The notes beneath the pieces are model-generated. The model made no database searches. It was not told the DNA's origin and saw only the letters and a program-made list of their open reading frames with translations. This document shows, one piece after another, positions 1 through 11,004 of a stretch of DNA of 64,000 nucleotides. Each line of letters opens with the position of its first letter. Position 1 is the stretch's first letter. Source of the stretch: Strigamia acuminata (lineage: Eukaryota > Arthropoda > Chilopoda > Geophilomorpha > Linotaeniidae); contig OX442314.1 in assembly GCA_949358305.1 (NCBI GenBank), forward strand, positions 45,392,581-45,456,580. The letters are read 5' to 3'. The translations under genes and the position numbers were made by a program.

Positions 1-535
1 AAAAAAATCGACTTGTCAAAATATCCGCCATGAAAATTGCAAATACGGTGACATTTTTCATGTTTGGTCTTCAAAATATTTCACAAAAAGGGCGGTTATG
101 CAACCACTGAGAAATACTCGGATGAAATGAAATCAAATTCACAAAAATAATGGCAAAATCTATGGAAAATCTACCGAAATGCACAGGAAAATCCAACGTG
201 GTGTGCCGGCGTGCTTCCATTCTCTGCAAGGCGATGGCGGTTTAAACGGGGTTCACATCCTGAAAACACGGGTTCTAACTCCAAGCAGAACCATTCCCTA
301 CACTTTAGCATTTTTAAACTCTTCGATGAAATTAATTGTAAACAGTAACATTTTCGGAATAAATTCATATAAATGACAAAAAAATAATTACCAATAAATT
401 CTTGTTCTTCGTGTCAGCTTCGAAATGTCAAAACCAGGACCACACCGTGCCATTAATGAGTCACGGATGACACCTAGTGTTATAAAGTTTAAGATAAAAA
501 AAATTTCAAATATTAAAAAATTGAATTTACCATCT
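1..535 (+). repeat. Dispersed repeat family 1, copy 1 (distal part)
   Basis: This stretch matches 33950-34495 almost base for base with scattered substitutions. It also matches the two halves at 55985-56263 and 57635-57840. Shared landmarks are the phrase ending ATCCGCCATG near the start and a ...CACCTAGTGTTATAAAG tail. No meaningful ORF exists; the short ORFs on both strands are not conserved between copies. The family is not identified to a superfamily. The window begins inside this copy. Confidence 0.8.
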
Positions 536-1080
536 TTCATTTCCATAAATAAGAACGTTAAAATCCTTACTTACAGACCGTAGGAACCGTAATCACATTC
601 ATATTATTTTATTGCTTTTTTAAGCCAAAATATTGTATACTGTAGAGTAAACCTTTTTTATGCACAATGACCATAAAATTAAAGAATAAACTTTTTAAGT
701 TTTAGCTAGTTTGTTATGTAACGTTAAACCTTTGTTAGTTGATAAGCAAACACATTGTTACCCATTATATTGCAAAAAGTTGTATTCACTTCAATTCGTG
801 CACTTAAGGGTTAAAGTTTGAGTTTTGATTTTTGCCCTTTTCAGAATTTGGTCTGTTTTATTTTTAGTTTGTTTTTTATTTTTTATTGCTACAAAAAATA
901 AGGTTTATATTGGTTATCAAGATAAAGCGCCGTTGCCGGGGCAACAGGTTGCAAGCCCCTATAGTGAGCAGGAAGTGCTTCCTGGAAAAGCAGGAAAAAG
1001 CATAAAAATGAGTCAATCTAAATCCACTTTTTACCCAGTCAAGTCATAAAATTTGCTCTCTGAAAATATCAAGAAGTCAC
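536..1080. other. No recognisable gene
   Basis: AT-rich spacer. A 74-codon ORF at 825-1049 begins with a hydrophobic stretch, but I see no family resemblance, no splice context and no repeat support, so I do not call it a gene. Confidence 0.5.
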
Positions 1081-1255
1081 TTCATTTCGTCGCCATTCAT
1101 TTCGTCGCCCCCGTACTTTATTTTAATAAAGGCTGTGACGAGAAAATTTTTTTCATTTCGTCGCCCTCATTTCATCAACATATCATTTCGTCGCCCTATC
1201 ATTTCATCGCCATATCATTTCGTCGCCATATCATTTCGTCGCCATGTCATTGTTG
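1081..1255 (+). repeat. Degenerate tandem TCATTTCGTCGCC array
   Basis: The 13-mer TCATTTCGTCGCC or close variants recur about eight times with short variable spacers (CATA, CCTA and similar). The same word returns on both strands at 1633-1795 and once near 39530, so it is a dispersed motif and not only a local slippage product. Confidence 0.85.
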
Positions 1256-1344
1256 TGGCATTTCGCCGCCATTGCAGTAGAACACGCCGAAGCGTAACGT
1301 CGTATAGACGTGCGCCGAAACGTTGTAGCAACGTTTCATTTCTT

Positions 1345-1612
1345 CATTTCTTGTGGCCAAATTCTGGCAAACTTGTGGCCAAATTGTGGACAAAATGTGG
1401 CCAAATTGTGGACAAAATGTGGCCAAATTCTGGCAAAATTCTGGCCAAATTCTGACCAAATTGTGGCAACATTGAGGCCAAATTCTGGCAAACTTGTGGC
1501 CAAATTCTGCAAACTTGTGGCAAAATTGTGGACAAATTGTGGCAAACTTGTGGACAAATTGTGGCAAACTTGTGGACAAATTGTGGCAAACTTGTGGACA
1601 AATTCTGGCAAA
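1345..1612 (+). repeat. Minisatellite of TTGTGGMCAAA words
   Basis: A tandem array built from alternating CAAATTGTGG, CAAACTTGTGG and CAAATTCTGG words, with a roughly 22-bp higher-order unit. All overlapping ORFs on both strands are by-products of the repeat because no stop occurs in the unit. Confidence 0.85.
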
Positions 1613-1632
1613 TGTTTCGGTTACTTAGCAGT

Positions 1633-1795
1633 ATCATTTCGTCGCCCTTCTGTTCGGTTTGGGTTGTTTTGGTTGTTCAACCGTATCATTTCGTCGCCCT
1701 TCATTTCGTCGCCCTTTTTCCGTTTTGGGTGTCATTTCGTCGCCAAAAACGGCGACGAAATGACACGGCGACGAAATAAAGGGCGACGAAATGAA
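1633..1795. repeat. Nested inverted TCATTTCGTCGCC block
   Basis: Three direct copies of the 13-mer are followed by three inverted copies. 1731-1744 pairs perfectly with 1751-1764 around a 6-nt loop, and 1701-1715 pairs with 1780-1794 outside it, giving a nested foldback. Confidence 0.85.
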
Positions 1796-2950
1796 GAAAC
1801 CTCGTTGTGAGGTACTTCTTGCCGTTGTAACACGTCAACAGTGAGTTTTCATCGTCTAGTCATTGTATAATTTGTAGCTTTTATTTACGTATTACTGTAT
1901 TTAATAAGTTTTGTATCGATTATTACGTGTAAAGTGTTTCTTTCTCTAATTTATTCTCAGGTCCGAATAAATTAAATGTATTTTGTTTAAGGAAAATTCA
2001 ATTTGTCTTTATTGAATTTTATCTGTCATTTAGGTTAACTTAAGAAATAGTTAAGTTAATCAATTCATTTATTATTAGCATTTTTTTTGCGGTTGAGTAG
2101 ATTTACGGTAATTTAAGTATAAGTCCCGTTGAGGGATCAGTGATTTCTGTAGTAGGTTTCAGTGAGATAATTTTAGTTAAAGCTCAGGATCACTACAATG
2201 TACATCCAAAAAACATTCATTCCAAGTTCAACACAACATCAACCGTCTCATCTCCTTTTAGGTTTTTACCAAAGCTACCTATGGTTATTGGTCTGATGCG
2301 GTCTTGAAAAGAAACTTAAGACGATTGGGCTGAACGTGGTGTGTTTTTGGAGCTGTGTGGAACGATTCAATTTCGTGCATCCTACACTTCAGTACACCTT
2401 GCACGATTTCGTACATTGTAAAGGCTGGTTCACACTGGTGTGGCTGAAGATGAACCATCTACATCTAAAATGTCAAAAAGAAATTCACAGTTTGCAGAAA
2501 TTCAGAGTTGACACTCAAGATTACAAAACAAACACTCAATGAGGCACCTGTTGAGGAATCTGATGGTAATATGCCTTTTATTGTGTGTAACCTCAAAGGC
2601 AGAATAAAAAAATGTAGTGGATACACCATCGTGCCATAGATAATTTTCCACCATGTGCAGGGTTTGAGAGATACCGGTATTCCTATTTCAACAAGTTTCT
2701 TAACTCTGTAAAATTAACAACACTGTGGTGACAAGGTTGTCACCTAAAAAGATTATTATTAAAATTGTATTGAGTTTTTATAAAAGAATTTAATGAGAAT
2801 TTTATATATCCTGTATTTTAAAGAATAAATGTGTTATTTTAAAGTTCTATTTTAGTCTCTAAGAATTCTTAAGTTTTTATATAAATTAACCAAGCTGTTG
2901 TCAGAGTAACCAGTCCTGACAGTCCATGAATTTCTTAATTCCTCAATGAT
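1796..2950. other. Unassigned AT-rich region
   Basis: I see no gene. A 68-codon ORF at 2336-2542 has no recognisable family. Short phrases around 2220-2460 look like decayed coding sequence but cannot be assigned. Confidence 0.4.
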
Positions 2951-3115
2951 GTCAGGCTAAAGGTCCACAACTGCATAGCGTATAACGGTGACAATAACAA
3001 CCTGTTTAACACCGCGCAGTCAATATATCAAAACTGCTTGAGTCACTTCTCCCGTGACGAAGATTCCAACGTCTACGTTGTAGGTGACTTCCAGTTCATC
3101 GTTTACATTTTTTGA
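2951..3115 (+). pseudogene. Possible retroelement endonuclease scrap
   Basis: A 54-codon open segment ends in a stop. It contains NVYVVGDFQ, which resembles the ..VVGDFN core of exonuclease-endonuclease-phosphatase domains in non-LTR retrotransposons. Nothing else of such an ORF is visible, so this is a weak call resting on one motif. Confidence 0.2.
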
Positions 3116-3207
3116 ATGATAGACGTAGTGGATTAGTTTGACATCGAGACAACAATGACGACGGCGCGTTTAACCTCCACATCAGTCCAAATGGGCGGCA
3201 CGTTCAA

Positions 3208-3309
3208 GGTAGGTTCTACCAGCTTTTCACTATTTTTGTAGAGAAGAATGATGTTGTATTGCCATTTCTGTATGCCTTAATGTCGGGCAAAACTGAAGAG
3301 CACTGTTAA
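3208..3309 (+). pseudogene. Possible MULE-type transposase scrap
   Basis: A 33-codon open segment includes VVLPFLYALMSGKTEEHC. This resembles the 'vpllyaLlpnKteetY' stretch of MULE transposase domains common in arthropod FLYWCH/MULE proteins. It is followed directly by about 40 bp resembling the gypsy fragment at 4087 (SKPLVN). It is a chimera of decayed elements; the assignment is by motif only. Confidence 0.25.
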
Positions 3310-3796
3310 GCAGCCATCTCGAAGCCCCTGGTGAATCGTACGAAAGAAGGATGAACAATTCAAAGCTCAACCTTTCCTGCTGAGCAGCGAAAGGATGATT
3401 AGCCTGCTCAAACCTTACTCTGGAACCCAATTAATTTGACATCACAATGACATAAGACATCACAACTTTGTTCACCAACATGGCTGGCTGCATGGAAACA
3501 ACAGCTGGTAGTTATTTTTTTAAATAAAATTAATTACATTTTCTAACTTTAATCATTTTTAATTTTTAGGTTTGGAGAACATCAACATTATAAACGTTTT
3601 AGAGGAAGTGAAACACATTTATTTCCAGCATGGTGGTGTTCACACTGCTACAAGTGTGAACACTCTTGAAAAGAGATTACCCATAGAAATGTTTATGCAT
3701 TTGAGTGATGTTTTGTAATATTTTGATGCCATTAGTGTAGATTCAGTTTATTTAGTTAATTTACGAATTAAACAATTAATAGAATAAATAAATAAA

Positions 3797-4500
3797 TTGA
3801 TTATTTTCAACTTTATCATTTTCTCAAAAACTATTGAACAACATCTCATGGACTTAGACATCGTCTTTGACAAGCTTCGACAAGCCAATTTGAAATTGAA
3901 GCTGAGCACTTTTGGAACCAACACGATAAGATATTTAGGACATGTAATTGACTCAGACCGTGTGTTATCTGACCCAAGGAATTTGGAATCAGTAGCTAAG
4001 TTTCTAGTTCCTACAAATGTGAAATTTCTTCGTGGGTTCTTGGAGTTGTGTTCATACTACCGGAAATTCATCCCCAGTTTTGCAGACATCTCAAAGCCCC
4101 TGGTGAATTTGACAAAAAATGAAAAATTTGATTGGGGACCACCGCATGACAATGCATTTATAAGACTAAAGACTGCCCTAATATCTGTACCAGTGCTCGC
4201 TCATCCAAATTTTGACCAACCAAGTCCGTGCAGTGCTCAAACAAAAAATTAACAATCAGGACCACGTGATTCCCTATGCAAGTAGACTCTTGAGCTAGGC
4301 AGAACAAAACTACAATGCAAAGAAGATTGCAATAACATTTGGAATCCAAAAGTTTAGACTGTATTTACGTGACAAAAAATTCTCTATCATTACTGACCAT
4401 TCTGCATTACAATGGCTAAAATCCAATGGCTAAAACCCAAATGGACGACTAGCAAGATCAAGTTTACGACTAGTGGATGCAAAAATACTGGAATTTATCA
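3797..4500 (+). pseudogene. Ty3/gypsy pol fragment (RT end plus RNase H)
   Basis: The first 145 codons run from just after the expected YLDD box (IIFSKTIEQHL) through YLGHVIDSD, the thumb segment SYYRKFIPSFADISKPL and the tether FDWGPPHDNAFIRLK. This is the classic order of a Ty3/gypsy reverse transcriptase C-terminus. After a frame change near 4225 the RNase H part follows, with IPYASRLLS and FRLYLRDKKFSIITDHSALQ. Several stops and frameshifts make it dead. No LTR or gag is recognisable around it. Confidence 0.85.
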
Positions 4501-4559
4501 CCGCAATGCAACAAATGGAGCAACTTCCGAAAAAACGAAGACGTCCTCTGAAGCAGTTT

Positions 4560-4702
4560 GGCGGTCAATATGGTAGCTGCGGTCGATACAGCCGGAGTCG
4601 ATACGGTAGCTGTGGTCGTACGGATGCAGTCGATGTGGCGGCTGTGGATGATATGGATGCAGTCCATTCAAACGCAGTCGATACAGCTGCAGTCGGGCGC
4701 GT
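4560..4702. repeat. Degenerate GCAGTCGATAC-type tandem repeat
   Basis: Short words such as GCGGTCGATAC, GAGTCGATACG and GCAGTCGATAC recur about ten times. The ORFs across it are repeat by-products. Confidence 0.5.
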
Positions 4703-4896
4703 ATCAATACTGAGATTGCATGTGTAGCGGTTAAATGTCTACATGTCTGGTATCTGACAAATCTTTCTCGCATCTCTACAGTAACCTCTCAAATGTTTTT
4801 TGTATTTTTTTTCAGTTTTTTTTCCATAGTTTGAATATCACTATTTTATTGGTTTTTCTATAACTTCACTTGAAACTTAACCCCTCTTGAATTTTA
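4703..4896 (+). repeat. Dispersed repeat family 2, copy 1
   Basis: Begins GAGATTGCATGTGTAGCGG and includes TCTGACAAATCTTTCTCGCAT and CTATAACTTCACTTG. Related copies lie at 42760, 48200, 49280 and 52515/53060. In the others the sequence continues past CCTTGAATTAAACATG. Here it stops at CTTGAATT, exactly where the proposed Copia-B LTR begins, marking an insertion point. Confidence 0.8.
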
Positions 4897-5127
4897 TGTT
4901 GCAGCCTGACGATGAAAATAGAGTGGATGATGATGTAAAATTATTCAACTGCATTTCTTATAAACACTGGACAGCACACGCTAAAGTAGATGTTGGAATA
5001 ACTTCAGCACACAACGTTAATTTTGAATACATTCACATCACTCCATATTTATTCCTCTTTTGTAACACAACAAACATACAACCAAAAGTCATTGTTACAC
5101 TACTAAGCAACGCATCTAATATCAACA
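4897..5127 (-). repeat. Probable 3' LTR of Copia-B
   Basis: A 231-bp segment bounded by TGTTG...CAACA, located 75 bp beyond the Copia-B pol stop. It abuts family 2 exactly where that repeat is interrupted. On the minus strand it starts TGTTGATATTAG just after GTGGGCGAG, a weak polypurine tract. The partner 5' LTR is missing, so the boundary rests on the termini and the broken host repeat. Confidence 0.45.
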
Positions 5128-5201
5128 CTCGCCCACGTTGCATATTTAGTAATTAAACTATTTCAAATTATAAATGTACATTTTTTGACTCAAATGTTAA
5201 T

Positions 5202-7114
5202 TCAATAAAGTCCGATAAATTTCAAAACATTCTGCAACTTTGGCGCGGATAAGGCCTTCGTCATAATGTCTGCCAGCATCTTATCTGTCGGTACGAACTC
5301 AATGTCATAAACTCCTTTTGCTACATCATCACGCAAAAATAAGACGCGACGCTGGAAGTGTTTTGTGCGTGCGTGGAATTGTGGGTTCTTTGTCAAGGCG
5401 ACTGCAGCCTGGTTATCGCAATACAATTTGATAGGGTGTCGCACGATAGAATCCAACTTGAGCTCACTCAAAAAGGAACTTTGCCATTTAATCTCTTTGG
5501 CTAACTCTACGAGGGCCACGAATTCGGCCTCGCAAGTAGAGAGTGCGACCAATTGTTGCTTGCGCGATTGCCATGTGACGGCAGTGCCGCCAATAAGGGT
5601 TATGTAACCTGCAAATGATTTTGCATCGTGAGACGGGGTGTTCCAGGAGGAGTCAGCAAATCCTCTCAATTGATTTAATTCTCTTCGATAAGTTAACTTG
5701 TAGTCTTTTGTTGCTTTAAGGTATCTCAGGATCCTCTTCTTGGCTGTCCAGTGACATTCAAATGGCTGGGTTAGCCATTGTGATAAACTTGATACCGCAA
5801 AGGCCAAATCGGGTCTCGTGCCTTGTGCTAGATACATCAATGATCCGATAATTTCCATGTAAGGCTTATCCTTGAGTGGATTTCCCTTTGGATAAGTTGG
5901 GTCTTCGAACTTCTGAGCAAGATCCATTGGTGTGTTAACAGTATTGGCATTTTCCATGCCAAATCTTTGGAGTAATTGCTCAATATAAGGCCTTTGGTGG
6001 ATTGCAATAGAGCCATCTTCATCATTAATTTCGACCTGAATGCCGAGTATGTTCTTGACCCGTCCAAGATTAACTATATCAATCTTCTGTCCTATCTTCT
6101 GCAATTGTAAGTTCATAAAGTCTTGGTTATTTGTAAACACCAATAGGTCATCTACATACACGGCCATCCAAATTAACTTTTGATGGTCATAACAAAAATA
6201 TACACACGAATCTATGGGCAACTTCTTAAATCCAACGTCCAGCAATATTCGATTAAGGGCCTCGTGCCATGCTCGCCCAGCTTGCGGAAGCCCGTAAATT
6301 GCACGCAGGAGCAAGCAAACACGAGGTACGTCAAAATCTTGTTCGTAACCGGGTGGTTGAGCCATATAAACAGTTTCTTTTAATTTGGCATGTAAATAAG
6401 CAGCTTTCACATCATAGTGAAAAATTAGTAATTGAAATATTGCTGCCATCGCAAAAAACATGCAAATTGTAGATAAACGAACAACAGGTGAAAATGATTC
6501 TTCAAAGTCAATGCCTTTTGTTATCCTATAACCTTGCGCAACCAACCGTGCTTTAAACTTTGGTAAGTTTGTTCTTGGATCCATCGTTTTCTTGTAAACC
6601 CATCTTGAGCCAATCACTTTGGCTTGTTCTGGTTTTGATACCAGTCTCCAAGTCTTACGTTCTCGCTGCGCATCCATTTCACTATCCATGGCCTTTTTCC
6701 ATTGCTCAGCTTCTTCTGATTCAATCGCTTGCTTATAGTTCCGTGGTTCTATAATCGCTTCTTCAGCATGGTGCGAGGAGCGATCCGTTTCGGGTAAACC
6801 ATTGTCACTAACGTGACGTGCAACATCACGTGCACTCGCCCATCTTCGATCGCGATGTTTACGCCAATCAGCGACCTGATATGGCTGAACTTGTCGACGA
6901 TTTCTAGTTGAATGTTGCCTAACTACAGGTTGATTCTCGTGTTGATCAATAGGCGGTGTTGTTTCAACTTCAACTGGGGCTGACTCCGGTATGTACGACA
7001 TCATTGGCTCCAGTTGAGTATGTTTTTGCAACAAATCACTTCCATTCTTGGTTTCATCAAAACGGACATCACGAGAAATAATTATTTGATTTGTCTGTGG
7101 GTCCATGAATTTCC
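5202..7114 (-). pseudogene. pol: Copia-B pol, 3' part (RT and RNase H)
   Basis: The downstream part of Copia-B pol, read from 7114 down to the stop at 5202. It carries the end of integrase, the Copia RT signature (SRWVYKKT, then KARLVAQGY), the polymerase box YVDDLLVF, and NTPMDLA followed by GTRPDLAFAVSSL. RNase H follows, with GFADSSW, STCEAEFVAL, YCDNQAA and the H-x2-F/ADIMTKAL ending typical of full-length Copia. There are no internal stops. A methionine-initiated ORF from 7106 is not a real start: the true frame enters from 23845 across the Copia-A insertion. The family is certain and the element is inactive as split. Confidence 0.93.
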
Positions 7115-7660
7115 TGTTGGTCTATTGGACCGCCAGTTGTGTCGATGTGACATAAAATCACATTCTTATTGTTTAATTATCTAATCTCGATGTATTTATC
7201 CCGTACTTATTTATATCCGATGATATTTGTTTATTTAGATATTTTACATTTGTTTATTACTATTTAACACACAGTATCATGCTGTGTCCAGTGTTTTCTC
7301 TTAATTCAAGCTTTGTTTGATTATATAATTCGTTTTCACGACACCAGGTGTCGTTACTGCTCTCTTTCACCTTCCAAGATGGCGGCGACCATCGTTTTGG
7401 CTCTCGCCTCTCGTTTTTCACTTTGTAAGGACTTCATTTGTAAGTATTTTGGTTTAGTAAACTTGTTTTTATGTTTTTAAACATTGCTTTGTTTATTGCA
7501 CGACATATAAGCGCATTTGCGCGGTCGTTTTATTCGTTTTTCGCTTCCGACGTCGCCCACACGTTCGCACGAGTAGTGCGACGCCTTCGCGAACATTTTC
7601 GCCACTTTTCGCTCAATATTTCGAGCGGGTTTGGTTGTTTTCCTCTGCTACCGACCTACA
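7115..7660 (+). repeat. Copia-A 5' LTR
   Basis: Starts TGTTGGTC and ends GACCTACA, a 7-of-8 terminal inverted repeat. It holds a TATA box (7322-7328), an 8-bp palindrome ACGACACC/GGTGTCGT around 7339-7355, and a YY1-like site. The last 19 bases include CCTCTGCTACC, which pairs with the adjoining primer site. Confidence 0.95.
7322..7386 (+). promoter_or_regulatory. Copia-A LTR core promoter with YY1/Pho-like site
   Basis: TATATAA at 7322-7328 is followed about 50 bp later by CAAGATGGCGGC (7375-7386), a match to the YY1/Pleiohomeotic consensus. If transcription starts about 25-30 bp after TATA, the site lies just inside the transcript. The same pair is in the 3' LTR at 23501-23565. The function is inferred from motif and position only. 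Confidence 0.55.
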
Positions 7661-7662
7661 AT

Positions 7663-7683
7663 TGGTAGCAGAGGATGGTTTTC
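7663..7683 (+). promoter_or_regulatory. Copia-A primer-binding site (initiator tRNA-Met)
   Basis: TGGTAGCAGAGGATGG, two bases after the LTR end, is complementary to the CCA-bearing 3' end of animal initiator tRNA-Met (...CCATCCTCTGCTACCA). This is the usual primer class for Copia-like elements, though Drosophila copia itself uses an internal tRNA fragment. Confidence 0.9.
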
Positions 7684-8761
7684 ATCCTTTGCACGCTTAT
7701 TTTCCACTAACCGCTGCAGAAAATTCGCGTTTTTCGCGATTTTCGCGGCATTTTTTGTATTTTCAGGTGTTCGCGACGATTTTCGCTATTTTCGGGACGT
7801 TTCACGCCGCCGAATCAACCCTGGATTTATACAACGTCACGACGACGTTGTACACCAATTGTTTTCACCATTTATCGCCGAAAATTCCGCGAGTTTCGCG
7901 AATTTTCGTGCGAATTTATATTTTCAGGTTTCTCGCCATTTTCAAGCTGGATTTCCGTGATTTCTACGTCGACAACGTTCTACCGACGTGCACAAGCAAC
8001 CTGCACTACGCTTCACGTGATTCTCCAGCTAATTTCGTCCGAAATTGTACGGTCTCGCAAATTTCGAGGCGAATTTTCATATTTTTCAGGATTTCAACAA
8101 TTTTCTTTTTCGACAACGTCGACGAGACGTTTTACAACGAGAAACGAGACGATTCTCGCTTCATGCACCCCGGCGTGCATGTAGTATCGCCGATTTTTAA
8201 ATTATTTCGACGATCTGTGTATTTTTCACGAAGAGCCTCGTTAATTCGAGAAGAATTCGGTTTTTCGAAGCCGAATTGCGCTTTTCTAGCGGGTTTTTCA
8301 AGAAAACCCGTCTCGTGCTTTGCCGCGAGCCCGTGTGACCTTCCACGAGGGGATTCATCTATTTCTCCTTCCTGTCGTATTTAAATTGTTAGTTCTTAAG
8401 TGGGTATTTTGGAAAGGGACCTTTAGCATCGGCACTGCCCTACGGACAAGTCTGTCCAAGCGGTGTTTGTATTCTAAAGCAAGGCTGAGCCCTGCGCCAC
8501 CTAGCACTCCCGCAGCCCCAGGTGGCTATAAAGGAAGCTAGGGGGACACTTGCTTTAGGTTCTCAGCCGATTGTAGCATCGGCTCCCCATCTGGGATATC
8601 CGCTTTGAACCACGTGGGAGGTGATTTAGTGAATAGTGCAACGATTTTGTGTGAACAAACATTCGTCCACACTTCTTTGTGCCTTAGTGAAGTGCTTCGA
8701 TCGCCGTTGTACCATTTCCTGAGTCCGTGTGTTTTGCGTGGTGCGCTGAATCTTCGCGACG
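7684..8761 (+). other. Copia-A leader with divergent internal repeats
   Basis: 1.1-kb untranslated leader. Between about 7720 and 8160 three divergent units of roughly 150 bp each carry a TTCGCGATTTTCGCG-like segment, TATTTTCAGG and an AACGTC/GACGTT palindromic word. A 249-codon ORF (7635-8384) overlaps the LTR end, the primer site and this repeat. Its phenylalanine- and serine-rich translation has no recognisable domain and is more likely a product of the repeat than a gene. 8385-8761 is GC-richer and leads into the gag ATG. Confidence 0.6.
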
Positions 8762-10214
8762 ATGCAAAAGACAACGGAAACGACGGTCAGCAGGATTCCC
8801 ATCCTCTCTGTTGGGAATTACGAGCCCTGGCAGAGAGCGATGCGGATGCTTTTGAAGTCCGAGGGCCTTTGGAGGCATGTGACGGAAGAGAAGGAGGCCG
8901 ATCATCTTTTGACTTTAACGGACAAAGAGAAAGAACGTTACATGGTTAAAAAGGACAAAGCTCTCGGACACATTTACATGTATGTCAGCGAACCGAAACG
9001 TTCAGCCTTGGACAATTGTGATACTCCTAAACAGGCATGGGACGTCCTAGCAAAAGCGTACGCGCCTAGTTCGCGGGAGCGACGGGCAGCATTACGGTCG
9101 GAATTCTTGACTTTACATCTCGAAGCCAACGAGGAAATGCAGGATTTCATCAATCGAGTGGATCATTTTGTCCGTCAATTAGCCGACATCAAAGAGGTTA
9201 CGACAGATGATCACCATGCATACCAGTACCTCAACCGACTACCGCCCGAATACGCACAAGCAACGTTCGCTATATATCACTGGCCTGATCAGGATTTTAC
9301 ACCGACCAAAGTCGCTGAACAGTTGATTTCTGAATATCTACGGTTAAAGCCGATGGGATTGCATAATGTACACTCGTCTTCTGTGCATTCGTCTGTAAAA
9401 GGCCAACAACCCCGGAAGAGTTCTCGTCCTCGTCGACCTTTATCCGAAATTAAATGTTTCAACTGTAATGAGATGGGCCACTACGCGAACAAGTGTCCCC
9501 ATCCACGGCGGGAGGATCGCAATCAACCCTCGGCATCAGCTTCTTTCCAACGCTCTCGAAGCAAGAGCAAGAAGCGCAACAAAAACTCCGCGCCCAAACA
9601 CGACGATACGCGTCCGCGAGGCTGTTCTCGTCCGACACGAGAAGGGACATTCTTCGCCAGTGCCCCACAAGCCCCAGCGCGCCCAGTCGCTCATTTCATG
9701 CAATCCAACGAATGGATTGTCGACTGTGGCGCGACGGATTTTGTGGACATCGTGCCTTTCGACATCGAACTCGGACAAGGCAAGTCCAAGGTGACTGGAA
9801 AAGGAAATGTCCGACTGCTTACGAGAATAGATGACTGCGATTGTATCGTGAATTTGACGAATGTACTTTTTGCACCGAACTTCGAAGCCAATTTGATTTC
9901 GGTTTCCAAAATCGATAAAACACGTCATCACATACACTTTTACAACGGTGAAGTCAACATCTATCAATCGGACATTCGAAGTTCTATTCTTCGGGCGAAG
10001 GAGAAGGCTGGATTATATTATGTGGACGGTTTATGTTCAACACCTTCTGTGGCTACGACGGTTTCAATTCCGGTGTCGACGACAATTCCGCCACCAATTC
10101 AACAACCGCCAGTTTTGACTTATGTCACGACAGAAGTGGATTTTGAGAACATTCCGAAACCGAAAAAGGGGAAATCGAGACAAGGAGACATTACGGATTT
10201 TCGCATAGAAATGC
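8762..10214 (+). CDS. gag: Copia-A gag and protease (5' part of a split gag-pol)
   Basis: Starts at ATG 8762 (GCGACG context). The N-terminal 200 residues form a Copia-type gag (UBN2/Retrotran_gag_2-like: LSVGNYEPWQRAMRMLL, then TPKQAWDVLAKAY). A CCHC zinc knuckle, CFNCNEMGHYANKC, lies near residue 235, followed by a basic Ser/Arg/Lys tract. The protease motif is WIVDCGATDFV near residue 318, where most Copia proteases have D-S/T-G. After about residue 400 comes a proline-rich linker. The frame is broken at 10214 by the nested element and resumes without shift at 19563. The apparent stop at 10217-10219 lies in the inserted LTR. Confidence 0.93.
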
Positions 10215-10847
10215 TGTGACGGTTTTTAATGGCTATAAATGCCTATTTTCTATAGAAAAGCGCTGTTGTGTCATTATGACGGTATTTTTACAGTATTCTG
10301 TGTAAAACTGATAAATGTCTAGAATAAAGTCATTTATGATGTTTCAAATACAAAGATGTTCGTTTATTAAGAATAAACACTAATTTCCACATGATACTAA
10401 AGTATCACGGCATAATTACGAAGATTCGTCTGCTAAAACCCGCATTTGTCAATGCTCCATATTGCCACTAGATGGCGCGATCGCAATTAGCGATAAATTC
10501 GAATACGAACTTGAAAACCTCATGATTAAATATAAACGTATATTTAATCAAGTGAATAAATTGTGTTAAATATTAATATAAATATATATTAAATATCTGA
10601 CATTGTTAAATACAATGTAACTTCCATTTCTGCGGGACAGAATGTTTAGCGATCAATCGGTCAACCGATCAATCTGATTGGTGGAACCCATTTCCGGTCC
10701 TGGGTATCCAGTTCCGGTTGTAACAAGGATTAGCATAATTTGCATAAATGCTCCTCCGTATCCACTTCCGGTGATACGGGATTGGAGGGATTCGTGGAAC
10801 CCATGTTCCAATTGGATGACTGGATTAATCCTTAAATCCAGTCAGGT

Positions 10848-10854
10848 TATATAA
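10848..10854 (+). promoter_or_regulatory. TATA box in the LTR of the gag-only element
   Basis: TATATAA inside GGTTATATAAACCC, placing U3 at about 660 bp. The copy in the 3' LTR is at 18267-18273. Confidence 0.6.
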
Positions 10855-11004
10855 ACCCAAACAATCGGCCATTCCGCAGCTCTGTTTGATTATTTTCTGT
10901 TTGGTATTGTTACTTAAGAAATATGATTCGTTGTTCACGTAAAAAAACCTTTTGGTTCTTTGTTGATTTATTCACAAAGAACCGTTGCATGATTCTACAG
11001 AATC

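Noticed and set aside
1081-1255. CRISPR-like appearance of short direct repeats with short spacers
   Set aside because: The 13-mers are separated by only 0-5 bases, show no unique spacers of constant length and lie in eukaryotic DNA.
1247-1637. Several ORFs of 83-166 codons on both strands across 1135-1810
   Set aside because: They arise because the TTGTGGMCAAA and TCATTTCGTCGCC repeats contain no stops in several frames. Composition follows the repeat and no domain is present.
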